Origin: PALSA-911 sp037442565 | GTDB taxonomy: Bacteria; Pseudomonadota; Alphaproteobacteria; Acetobacterales; Acetobacteraceae | Length of the DNA stretch: 15,745 bases | Reading direction: 5' to 3' | Assembly: GCA_037442565.1 (NCBI GenBank) | Contig: JBBIQA010000105.1 | Span: forward strand, 1 to 15,745 | Part shown: positions 1-6,534 of the stretch, piece by piece | How the letters are laid out: the number at the start of each line of letters is the position of its first letter | Numbering within the stretch: position 1 is the stretch's first letter | Notes under the pieces: model-generated | The model's database searches: none | The model's input: only the letters and a program-made list of their open reading frames with translations | What the model was told of the DNA's origin: nothing | Program-made: the position numbers and the translations under genes

Positions 1-22
1 CGTCCGCGGCATGCCGCGGACG
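1..22. repeat. Perfect 22-base palindrome at left edge
   Basis: Bases 1-11 are exactly complementary to bases 12-22 (half-site CGTCCGCGGCA). It sits at the edge of the window, upstream of the permease gene. It could be the terminator hairpin of a gene lying to the left, although no T-run follows, or an operator for the permease. The symmetry is seen directly; the role is a guess because the left flank is missing. Confidence 0.5.
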
Positions 23-41
23 GACGGACGCCGGGATCGCC

Positions 42-61
42 GGCGCGGGCCGCCCCGCGCC
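42..61 (+). other. 8-bp GC hairpin in permease leader
   Basis: GGCGCGGG (42-49) pairs perfectly with CCCGCGCC (54-61) around a four-base loop. It ends five bases before the GGAG Shine-Dalgarno-like sequence at 67-70 of the permease gene, so if it is transcribed it could affect translation initiation. In DNA this GC-rich such hairpins also arise by chance. Confidence 0.4.
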
Positions 62-80
62 CTCATGGAGCCATTTGCCG

Positions 81-803
81 ATGCAAGCGATTGCAAGCCT
101 GTCCGCCGTCAGCTTCCTTACCTCGCTCGCCACCGCCGCGCTGGGCGTGGGCGGCGGGGTCGGTCTGCTGTCGGTCATGCCGGCGTTCCTGCCGATGTCG
201 GCGGTGGTTCCGGTGCATGGGGTCACGCAGTTCGTCAGCAACGCCAGCCGGTTCGTCTTCGACTACCGGCAGGCCGAGCTGCGCCTGCTGCCGGCCTATG
301 TCGCCGGCGCCGTGGCGGGCAGTATCGTGGGATACCACTTCATCGGCCGGATACCCGACATCTACCTGACGGCGATGATGGGGGTGTTCATCCTGCTGTG
401 CACCTGGACGGATCTGGTGAAGAAGCTCGGCCGGGTGGTCACCGGGTTCTTTCCGCTCGGCTTCATCCAGACGTTCCTCTCCCTGTTCGTCGCCAGCGTC
501 GGGCTGATCTCGCAGCCCGTGCTGATCAAGCAGGGGCTGGCGAAGAACCGGGTGATCGTGACCCACGCCATGCAGATGAGCGTGCTGCATGCGCTGAAGG
601 TGTTCGCCTTCGTCGTTGCCGGTTTCCCGTTCCTCCGCTATTGGCAGATCATGCTGGTCATGACGGCTGCCTCGGCGGCGGGTTCCTATATGGGCATCTA
701 TTGCCGCGACATCATCCCCGAGCGGGCGGGGGTCGCGGTTCTCAAGGCGAGCATCACGTTCTTTGCCGGCAAGATGATCTTCGACTTCCTGATGCGAACG
801 TGA
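81..803 (+). CDS. TauE/SafE family (TSUP) membrane permease
   Basis: This is a 240-residue integral membrane protein of the TauE/SafE (TSUP) family, whose members export sulfite, sulfoacetate and other small anions or move sulfur compounds across the inner membrane. The N-terminal half-repeat is typical: a glycine-rich GVGGGVGLLSV stretch at about residues 22-32, then a region ending in HGVTQFVSNASRFVF (about 46-60). A second half follows after about residue 120, with hydrophobic helices throughout. The ATG at 81 is chosen; an in-frame TTG lies six bases upstream and a GGAG at 67-70 could serve either. The length is close to the usual 240-260. It lies 76 to 82 bases upstream of a two-component pair on the same strand, which may be co-transcribed with it or control it. 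The substrate cannot be read from sequence. Confidence 0.88.
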   Translation: MQAIASLSAVSFLTSLATAALGVGGGVGLLSVMPAFLPMSAVVPVHGVTQFVSNASRFVFDYRQAELRLLPAYVAGAVAGSIVGYHFIGRIPDIYLTAMMGVFILLCTWTDLVKKLGRVVTGFFPLGFIQTFLSLFVASVGLISQPVLIKQGLAKNRVIVTHAMQMSVLHALKVFAFVVAGFPFLRYWQIMLVMTAASAAGSYMGIYCRDIIPERAGVAVLKASITFFAGKMIFDFLMRT

Positions 804-804
804 C

Positions 805-843
805 CGGCTGGCTGACAGCCGACGGGCCGCCTTCCGCGGCGGC
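805..843 (+). terminator. Tandem hairpins after the permease gene
   Basis: Two stem-loops follow the permease stop. CGGCTG (805-810) pairs with CAGCCG (816-821) around five bases, and GCCGCC (826-831) pairs with GGCGGC (838-843) around six. Neither is followed by a T-run, so this is not a classic intrinsic terminator. It could attenuate read-through into the response-regulator gene or stabilise the upstream message. Confidence 0.3.
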
Positions 844-885
844 ACCACGCCGCGAACGGGCGGGCGCGGGACTGGATCGGTGCCG

Positions 886-1566
886 ATGCGGCTGCTGGTA
901 GTCGAGGACAACGACAAGCTCGCGGCGCTGATGAAGAAGCTGCTCAGCGACAGCGGCTACACGGTGGATGCCGTTCCGACCGCGCAGGCGGGCAAGGAGG
1001 CACTCGATGTGACCGACTACGATCTCATCTTGCTAGACCTGTCGCTGCCCGACCAGGATGGCAAGGAACTGCTACGCGCGCTGCGCCGGGCCGGCCACGG
1101 CACCCCGGTTCTGGTCGCCACCGCCCGATCCGACGTCGATCAGCGCGTGCAGACGCTGGATCAGGGCGCCGACGATTATCTGGTCAAGCCGTTCTCGTTC
1201 GACGAGTTGCTGGCGCGGGTGCGCGCCCTGCTGCGCCGCCCCAGGCAGGTCACGCAGAGCGTGCTGACGGCGGGCAACCTGTCGCTGGACACCGCAGCGA
1301 TGACCCTGCGCATCGGCGGCCGCCCGGTGCTGGACCTGCCGCGGCGGGAGTTCGCGGTGCTCGCCGCCCTGCTGGCCCAGAAGGGCCGGCTGCTGCCCCG
1401 GCAGAAGCTGGAGCACGCGGTCTATTCGTTCGATCACGATGTGACGCCGAACGCGATCGAGGCGGCGGTGTCGCGGCTGCGCCGGCGGCTGGAAGCGCAG
1501 GACGCCTCGGTCGCGATCACCGCGATGCGCGGCCTGGGATACATCCTCTCGGAACGCGACGCTTGA
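886..1566 (+). CDS. OmpR/PhoB-family response regulator (QseB/TctD-like)
   Basis: A 226-residue DNA-binding response regulator. The receiver domain spans about residues 1-115: the acidic pair in VVEDND, the phospho-acceptor Asp51 in LLDLSLPD, a Thr in VATARS near 79 and the invariant Lys101 in LVKPFS. The C-terminal half (about 125-224) is an OmpR-type winged helix with DLPRREFAVL and the recognition-helix/wing region ending in RGLGYIL. The ATG at 886 is used; a GTG six bases upstream at 880 is also in frame. It overlaps or abuts the histidine kinase gene, so the two are certainly one operon, and the kinase should phosphorylate Asp51. Targets are unknown; the permease just upstream is the nearest candidate. 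Confidence 0.93.
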   Translation: MRLLVVEDNDKLAALMKKLLSDSGYTVDAVPTAQAGKEALDVTDYDLILLDLSLPDQDGKELLRALRRAGHGTPVLVATARSDVDQRVQTLDQGADDYLVKPFSFDELLARVRALLRRPRQVTQSVLTAGNLSLDTAAMTLRIGGRPVLDLPRREFAVLAALLAQKGRLLPRQKLEHAVYSFDHDVTPNAIEAAVSRLRRRLEAQDASVAITAMRGLGYILSERDA

Positions 1567-2969
1567 AGAAGCAGAAACGGATGCCGACGCTGACGCGCAT
1601 CCTTGCGCTGCGCTCCACATTGGTCGCCACGGCGGTGACGCTGCTGCTGGTCGTGTTCTTCTTCGCCAAGTACATGCTGGACATACCGAACCTGCGGCGC
1701 GCCACGCTGGAGGTCGAAATCAGCACGATCCTGACGGCGCTGCGCGACGGGCAGGATCCGTCCCAACTCGATGAATTCCGGCTCTATCCGGCCGCCTACG
1801 GGTTTCGCGTATTCGACCGCCGGCTGCCGCAGACACGGCGGTTGATCGCGACGGCCAACCCGGAACTGTTTCCGGCCCTGGAGCAGCTCACCGACGAGGC
1901 GAACCGCGACGGAGAGCGCGAGATCACCGAAGGCTTCGGCCGCCTGCCGGGGCCGAACGGCAAGCCGGCAACCGACCGCTGGGTGATGACCGACCATGAG
2001 GACGTCAAGAACCGTTCCTACTGGCTGCAGGTCGTCATGATCGGCGACCCGGACTGGCGCTGGCGCTCGGTGATGGCCGACGAGATGCTCGACCATGTGG
2101 TCGTGCCGGTACTGTCCGTCGTTCCCCCGCTCGTCCTGGCGATCCTGTTCACCATGCGCCACGCGCTGCGGCCGCTGGACCGGATCGCCCGGCAGGCGGC
2201 CGCTCTCGGCGCCGCCGCCGGATCGGGAGGACAATTGAGCCCGCTCGCGACGCAGCACCTGCCGGTCGAGTTCTATCAGGTGGTCAGCGCGATCAATGCC
2301 ATGCTGGCCCGGCTCCAGCAAACCTTGTCATTGCAGAAGCAGTTCACCGCGGATGCGGCACACGAATTGCGCACACCGCTCGCTGTGCTGCTGCTGCAGA
2401 TCAACGAATTGCCGCCCGGACCGATCGTGGACAATATCCGCGAGGAGCTGCGCGGCCTCGGCATGCTGGTGAACCAGCTGCTGCAATTCGCGCAGGCGGA
2501 AGAAGCCGTGGCGCAGCAGCATCAACCGGTGGATATCGGCGCCGTGGCGCGGAAGGTATGCGAGGAATTGGCCAGCACGGCACTCACGCACCGACAGGTG
2601 ATCGAGTTCGACGCACCCGACATCGTCCAGCCAGTGTCCGGACACGCGGCGTTGATCGAAACGGCGATCCGCAACGTGGTCGACAACGCGATCAAGTACG
2701 CACCGGCCGGCACGACCATCTCCGTCAGCATCGAGCCAGACTCGCGCGTCATCGTGGAGGACCGCGGTCTCGGCGTGCCCGATGAGCAGAAGGAACTGAT
2801 CTTCAATCGCTTCTGGCGCGCGGACAGACGGCGTTCCGCCGGCGCGGGGATCGGGTTGGCGCTGGTGCGCCGGATCGCCCAATTGCACGGCGGCAACGCA
2901 AGCGTGGAAGACCGGGATGGCGGCGGCGCCCGCTTCGTGCTGAACTTCGCCGCCCCCGGCCAGGACTGA
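1563..2969 (+). CDS. Membrane sensor histidine kinase (QseC/TctE-like)
   Basis: A 468-residue inner-membrane sensor kinase partnering the preceding regulator. One transmembrane helix lies at about residues 15-38, a periplasmic sensor region at about 40-175, and a second helix at about 178-198. A short HAMP-like linker leads to the HisKA domain with phospho-acceptor His267 in ADAAHELRTPL. The ATPase domain follows: N-box VVDNAIKYA, G1 box VEDRGLGVP, an F-box FNRFWR and G2 box GAGIGLAL. The TTG at 1563 overlaps the regulator stop as TTGA; an in-frame ATG at 1581 would remove six residues and is equally plausible. The sensor region matches no ligand domain I recognise, so the stimulus is unknown. 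The stop codon lies inside a perfect palindrome. Confidence 0.92.
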   Translation: MKKQKRMPTLTRILALRSTLVATAVTLLLVVFFFAKYMLDIPNLRRATLEVEISTILTALRDGQDPSQLDEFRLYPAAYGFRVFDRRLPQTRRLIATANPELFPALEQLTDEANRDGEREITEGFGRLPGPNGKPATDRWVMTDHEDVKNRSYWLQVVMIGDPDWRWRSVMADEMLDHVVVPVLSVVPPLVLAILFTMRHALRPLDRIARQAAALGAAAGSGGQLSPLATQHLPVEFYQVVSAINAMLARLQQTLSLQKQFTADAAHELRTPLAVLLLQINELPPGPIVDNIREELRGLGMLVNQLLQFAQAEEAVAQQHQPVDIGAVARKVCEELASTALTHRQVIEFDAPDIVQPVSGHAALIETAIRNVVDNAIKYAPAGTTISVSIEPDSRVIVEDRGLGVPDEQKELIFNRFWRADRRRSAGAGIGLALVRRIAQLHGGNASVEDRDGGGARFVLNFAAPGQD

Positions 2970-2980
2970 CGCGTCAGTCC
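2963..2980. terminator. 18-base perfect palindrome between convergent genes
   Basis: GGACTGACGCGTCAGTCC is self-complementary over its full length and folds as a 7-bp stem with a four-base CGCG loop. It includes the kinase stop codon TGA at 2967-2969 and lies between two converging genes, so it can fold in transcripts from both sides. There is no T-run on either side, so a stand-alone intrinsic terminator is not assured. Confidence 0.45.
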
Positions 2981-3000
2981 GGCCTCACCCGCACGACGGC

Positions 3001-4569
3001 CTACGCCAGGAATGCCCCCGCCAGAACCTCCGGCCATTTCTCGATTTCGTGGCGCAGGATCTTGCCGGTCGTGCTGCGCGGCAGCCGTTCCTCAGCCACG
3101 AACAGCACCCCCTTCGGCCGCTTGTAGCCGGCCAGTTCCCGCCGGCAGGCATCCAGCAGTTCGGCCGCCGTCAGTGTCGCATCGGACGCGGCCACGATCG
3201 CCACCGGCACCTCGCCCCACTGCGCGTCGGCGCGGCGCACGACCACCGCATCGCGCACCCGCGGGTCCGACAGCAGCACCCGTTCGATCTCCGCCGGATA
3301 GATGTTCTCGCCGCCCGACTTGATCAGGTACTTGGCCCGGTCGGCGAAGTTCAGCATCCCGTCCGGCAGGCGGACGAACATGTCTCCCAGATGAAACCAT
3401 CCGTCCCGGAACTCGGTCCTGTTCACCTCCGGCGCGTTCCAATAGCCGCTGAACAGCGTCGGCCCACGGAATACCAGCTCGCCTGCCATGCCGTCGGGCA
3501 CATCGCTGCCATCCGCGTCCACCAGCCGGAACTCGCACAGCGCATTCGCCCGCTTTGCCAGCGACTCCGGCACCACGCCAATCGCGATCCGCCCCGCCGA
3601 GCCCGGCGGCAAGCCGGTCTCGGTGGCTCCGAACGTGTTGGCGTACGGCGCCTGCAGCAGTTGCGTGAGCTCCGCCAGCTGATGGCGCGGAACCAGGTCC
3701 GCCATCACGCCCACCAGCTTGATCCCCTTCGGACGGATGCCCCGCTCGCGCAACCCGGCGATCAGCGGCTCGATCGCGCCGGGCATGGTGATGAGCCACC
3801 ATTGCTCGCGGGTGGCGATCTCGTGCAGCAGCCGGTTCAGATCGAAACCATCCACCACCACCGCCGTTCCGCCCAGGCAGATCACGTGGATGCACTGCTC
3901 GGTGGAGATCATGTGGAACATCGGCGGCCAGGCGACATAGGCATCTCCCGGCGCCAGCCCGAAATCCATCGCATTCACCAGCATTCGCGCGATCTCCGCC
4001 CGGTGGCTCAGCAGCGCCGCCTTCGGCCGCCCGGTCGTGCCGCTGGTATAGATGATCAGCAGCCCGTCCTCGGGGTCGACAAAGACATCCGGCTCAACCG
4101 CCGAACTCGCCGCCAGCGCCGCCTCATACCCGGCGCCGAACTCAAACCCCGTGATCCCGGCCACCCCGCGATCCAGGCTGTCGCGAAACCGCTCCGAGAC
4201 GATCAGAACCTTCGGCGTCACCAGCGCCACGCAATAGTCCAGTTCGCTGCGCGTCAGGCGCCAGTTCAGGGTGCAGAGGATCGCCCCCAGCTTGGCAGCC
4301 GCGAACGCCAGTTCCAGATATTCGATCCGGTTCTCCGAACACAGCGCCACCCGATCGCCACGGCCGACCCCCTGGCCCGCCAGCAGGTTCGCGGTGCGGT
4401 TCACCCGTTCGTTGAATTCGGCGAAGGTAAGCCGGCGCGTGCCGTCATCCACCGCGATCCGCTGCGGCCAGTCGCGCGCCTGGTTGCGCAGCATCGTGCC
4501 CACCGTCAGCACGCTCGCCCGGCCGATCAGCCCGCACTCCGTTCCTTCCGCTTCCGCGCTTGCCGGCAT
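3001..4569 (-). CDS. AMP-dependent acyl-CoA synthetase/ligase
   Basis: A 522-residue adenylate-forming ligase that should activate a carboxylic acid to its CoA thioester via an acyl-AMP. The P-loop-like AMP-binding motif YTSGTTGRPK is at residues 174-183, the NTFGATETG adenine-pocket motif at about 311-319, the hinge region FADRAKYLIKSGGENIYP at about 408-425, and the catalytic lysine is Lys503 in STTGKILR. The reading frame opens further upstream, but the ATG at 4569 is chosen because a perfect GGAGG lies four bases before it and the length then fits the family (about 500-550). It is the last gene of a three-gene minus-strand operon after the thiolase-like and DUF35 genes, with a 37-base gap. 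The substrate (fatty, aromatic or steroid-like acid) cannot be deduced. Confidence 0.93.
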   Translation of the reverse strand: MPASAEAEGTECGLIGRASVLTVGTMLRNQARDWPQRIAVDDGTRRLTFAEFNERVNRTANLLAGQGVGRGDRVALCSENRIEYLELAFAAAKLGAILCTLNWRLTRSELDYCVALVTPKVLIVSERFRDSLDRGVAGITGFEFGAGYEAALAASSAVEPDVFVDPEDGLLIIYTSGTTGRPKAALLSHRAEIARMLVNAMDFGLAPGDAYVAWPPMFHMISTEQCIHVICLGGTAVVVDGFDLNRLLHEIATREQWWLITMPGAIEPLIAGLRERGIRPKGIKLVGVMADLVPRHQLAELTQLLQAPYANTFGATETGLPPGSAGRIAIGVVPESLAKRANALCEFRLVDADGSDVPDGMAGELVFRGPTLFSGYWNAPEVNRTEFRDGWFHLGDMFVRLPDGMLNFADRAKYLIKSGGENIYPAEIERVLLSDPRVRDAVVVRRADAQWGEVPVAIVAASDATLTAAELLDACRRELAGYKRPKGVLFVAEERLPRSTTGKILRHEIEKWPEVLAGAFLA

Positions 4570-4573
4570 GCTT

Positions 4574-4578
4574 CCTCC
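4574..4578 (-). promoter_or_regulatory. Shine-Dalgarno of the acyl-CoA ligase
   Basis: On the minus strand GGAGG occurs four bases before the ATG at 4569. It decides that start over in-frame candidates at 4593 and 4662, which would run into or close to the end of the DUF35 gene. Confidence 0.7.
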
Positions 4579-4606
4579 AGATCCCGTTTCCATCCGCCGC
4601 CGCAGA

Positions 4607-4993
4607 CTACCGTACCGGCCGAAACAGCACACGCTCCCCCGCAGCCGGAAACACCGCCGCAACCGCCATGCCGATCGCCAGAGGCTCGAATGCGGCGTCG
4701 ATCAGGTTGGTGACCAGGCGCACACCCGGCGCGTCGTCGAACTCCACCAGCGCCACGACATAGGGTGGGCGCAGCACCGGATCGAAATCGTGCCGCACCA
4801 CGGTCCAGGAAAACACCCGCCCCAGGCCGGCCACGCCGGTCCAGACGATCTGTGAACCTCGGCAGAACGGACACAGCGGCATCGGATACCAATGAAACCG
4901 CCCGCACTGCGCGCAGCGCGGAAACGCCAATCTGTCCCGCGCCAGGGCGGCGAAAAAGGGACGGAACTCCTCCGGCCGGACCATGCCGCTCAC
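4607..4993 (-). CDS. DUF35 zinc-ribbon / OB-fold acyl-CoA-binding protein
   Basis: A 128-residue protein with the DUF35 layout: an N-terminal rubredoxin-like zinc ribbon with two CxxC pairs (Cys27-Cys30 in CAQC and Cys41-Cys44 in CPFC), then an OB-fold domain (about 52-125) with GRVFSWTVV and PYVVALVEFDD strands. Family members pair with thiolase-fold enzymes, binding acyl-CoA and completing the active complex, as in archaeal HMG-CoA synthesis and in the ChsH2-Ltp2 steroid side-chain aldolase. The gene starts with GTG at 4993, overlapping the thiolase stop as GTGA; an in-frame ATG lies at 4984. The four-base overlap implies translational coupling with the thiolase-like gene, supporting a direct complex. 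Confidence 0.9.
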   Translation of the reverse strand: MSGMVRPEEFRPFFAALARDRLAFPRCAQCGRFHWYPMPLCPFCRGSQIVWTGVAGLGRVFSWTVVRHDFDPVLRPPYVVALVEFDDAPGVRLVTNLIDAAFEPLAIGMAVAAVFPAAGERVLFRPVR

Positions 4994-6129
4994 CGGCCGA
5001 GCAGCGCGACGGCGTAATCGGGTGGGGAAAATCCCCCGACCAGCCCCACCTGCGCCCCCATCACCTGCGCCGCTCCGGCCTCGCCGCGCAGCTGGCGCAC
5101 CGCCTCCACCATGTGCTCGATGCCCAGCCGGTAGCTGTAGGACAGCAGCCCGCCATGCGTGTTCACCGGCAACCCGCCATCGATGCCGATGCCGCGCTCG
5201 CGAATGAACCCGGCGGCCTCGCCCTTGGCGCAGAAGCCCAGGTCTTCGATCTGCATCAGGCAGGAGATCGAGAAGCAGTCGTAGATCTCGGCGAAATCCA
5301 CATCTTTCAGGCTCAGCCCGGCCCGCCCCCGTGCCTGGCGCGACGCCTCGGCCGCGGCAGGAGTCACCAGCAGAGGGCTCGGCTGGGTGAACACGTCGTC
5401 ACCGCTGACGGGAATGCTGGCGAACCCCACGCCGCGCACGAAAACCGGCGGCTTGCGGCAGTCGCGCGCCCGTTCGGCGCTGCTCATCAAATAGGCCCCG
5501 GCGCCATCGGTGATCAGGCAGCAATCCGCCGCCCGCAATGGATCGGCAATCATGCGGCTGGCGAAATACCCCTCGCGATCCAGCGCCTTCGTTACCTGCC
5601 CGCCGCCATGGCGCAGCGCGTTCGCCCGCTGCGCGATCACCAGGTCAGCCAGATCGTCGTCGGTCAGCCCATACTCATGCATGTAGCGCCGTGCCCACAG
5701 CCCGAAATACGCCGGCTGGGCACTGAACCCGTATGGCTTCTCGAACACACGCTTCGCCGGATACGCGTCATGGAACGCATACGGCCCGCCCGGCCGCGAC
5801 CCCCAATCGACGCCGAAATAGAACAGCACGGCCTTCGCCCGCCCGCTGCGGATCGCCATCTCCGCCAGCATCGGCGCCGCCACGATCCCGGCGCCGCCAT
5901 AGGACAGGCTGGCGCTGAACCCGAGCGGGATCCCAAGCTGGGCCGCCATCCAATCCGCCGGCACGCTGCCCGGCATGATCCCGGCATCGGTCACGATCCC
6001 GTCGACATCCGCGCAATTCAAGCCGGCATCGGCGATCGCCGCGAGGCTCGCCTCCAGGCAAAGTGCCCGCACATCCTTTTGCGAGACCCGCACCGGGATC
6101 GTCTCGCCGACCCCAACGATCGCGATCAT
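4990..6129 (-). CDS. Thiolase-fold lipid-transfer/SCP-x-type protein lacking thiolase catalytic residues
   Basis: A 379-residue thiolase-superfamily protein, normal length for the SCP-x/Ltp (nonspecific lipid-transfer) branch. Family landmarks are the start IAIVGVGET, SGRAKAVLFYFGV (about 95-107), EIYDCFSISCLMQIEDLGF (281-299) and GGLPVNTHGG (318-327). The nucleophilic cysteine of thiolases should fall near residue 75-80 (LSYGGAG), but there is no cysteine at all between 39 and 203. The GHP histidine region reads SYR (332-334), so that histidine is Tyr333, and the C-terminal CxG cysteine is replaced by VGGF. A normal thiolase reaction is therefore unlikely. A retro-aldol cleavage of an acyl-CoA with the coupled DUF35 protein, as for Ltp2, fits better. 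First gene of the operon; the ATG at 6129 is preceded by a weak GGCGGA. Confidence 0.88.
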   Translation of the reverse strand: MIAIVGVGETIPVRVSQKDVRALCLEASLAAIADAGLNCADVDGIVTDAGIMPGSVPADWMAAQLGIPLGFSASLSYGGAGIVAAPMLAEMAIRSGRAKAVLFYFGVDWGSRPGGPYAFHDAYPAKRVFEKPYGFSAQPAYFGLWARRYMHEYGLTDDDLADLVIAQRANALRHGGGQVTKALDREGYFASRMIADPLRAADCCLITDGAGAYLMSSAERARDCRKPPVFVRGVGFASIPVSGDDVFTQPSPLLVTPAAAEASRQARGRAGLSLKDVDFAEIYDCFSISCLMQIEDLGFCAKGEAAGFIRERGIGIDGGLPVNTHGGLLSYSYRLGIEHMVEAVRQLRGEAGAAQVMGAQVGLVGGFSPPDYAVALLGR

Positions 6130-6534
6130 GGTTCCGCCGTCAACACGGCAAAACCGTGGTTGACCGGCCGGCCGCTGTCAATCGACCCGATCGCGCCGGC
6201 AAGGCGGCGGCCGGAACGCGTGGAAGGACTGCAGTATGGACGGCCGTTCCTCCCGCTCCGGCAGGGTCCCCGCCCGTCCGAGGCTGCCTGGGGTGCACAA
6301 ACCCGGCCCTTTCCTGGCACACGCATCCGGCATCGCCCAGATGCAAGGCAGCCGCCGCTCATAACACAGGCAAACGCCCGGTTCCGGTCACCACAAGGGA
6401 CATGCCCTGGGTCTGACCTGCATCGTCAGATATATGATTTTGCTGCTTTTATTAGTGCTTCTTTGATGGCAGAAGCGCGGCGACCCCCGACGGCCGCGGC
6501 CAAACGCGGCTCCCGCCAAGGAATTCGCCCGCCA
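6130..6534. other. Divergent intergenic region, no gene seen
   Basis: These 405 bases separate the divergent thiolase operon and amt gene. The left end holds the inverted-repeat cluster described separately. The right part (about 6424-6468) is a local AT-rich island in otherwise GC-rich DNA, the likely place for the amt promoter, but I cannot identify convincing -35/-10 hexamers. I found no sigma-54 -24/-12 pair with correct spacing. Open frames crossing it are extensions of neighbouring genes or their antisense. Confidence 0.5.
6139..6164. promoter_or_regulatory. Near-perfect inverted repeat upstream of the thiolase operon
   Basis: GTCAACACGG (6139-6148) pairs with CCGTGGTTGAC (6154-6164) with a single bulged G, around a five-base CAAAA spacer. 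It begins nine bases upstream of the thiolase ATG. A further GTCAA at 6177-6181 pairs in symmetry with the TTGAC at 6160-6164. This could be a repressor operator or a hairpin in the 5' leader of the operon message. On the minus strand 6181-6176 reads TTGACA, a perfect -35 hexamer, but no good -10 follows at normal spacing. Confidence 0.45.

Noticed and set aside
3049..4713. A 554-codon plus-strand open frame opposite the acyl-CoA ligase
   Set aside because: The minus-strand frame has all ligase motifs. The plus frame is rich in Arg, His, Gln and Pro with no recognisable domain, as expected for antisense of a GC-rich gene.
6316..6334. TGGCAC followed by GC as a sigma-54 promoter for amt
   Set aside because: The GC that would form the -12 element is two bases too far from the GG of the -24 element; sigma-54 spacing is strict.
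4765..6534. A 590-codon open stretch in frame with and upstream of amt
   Set aside because: It runs antisense to the thiolase operon and has the composition of a GC-rich shadow frame. The Amt family begins with the signal peptide at 6535.
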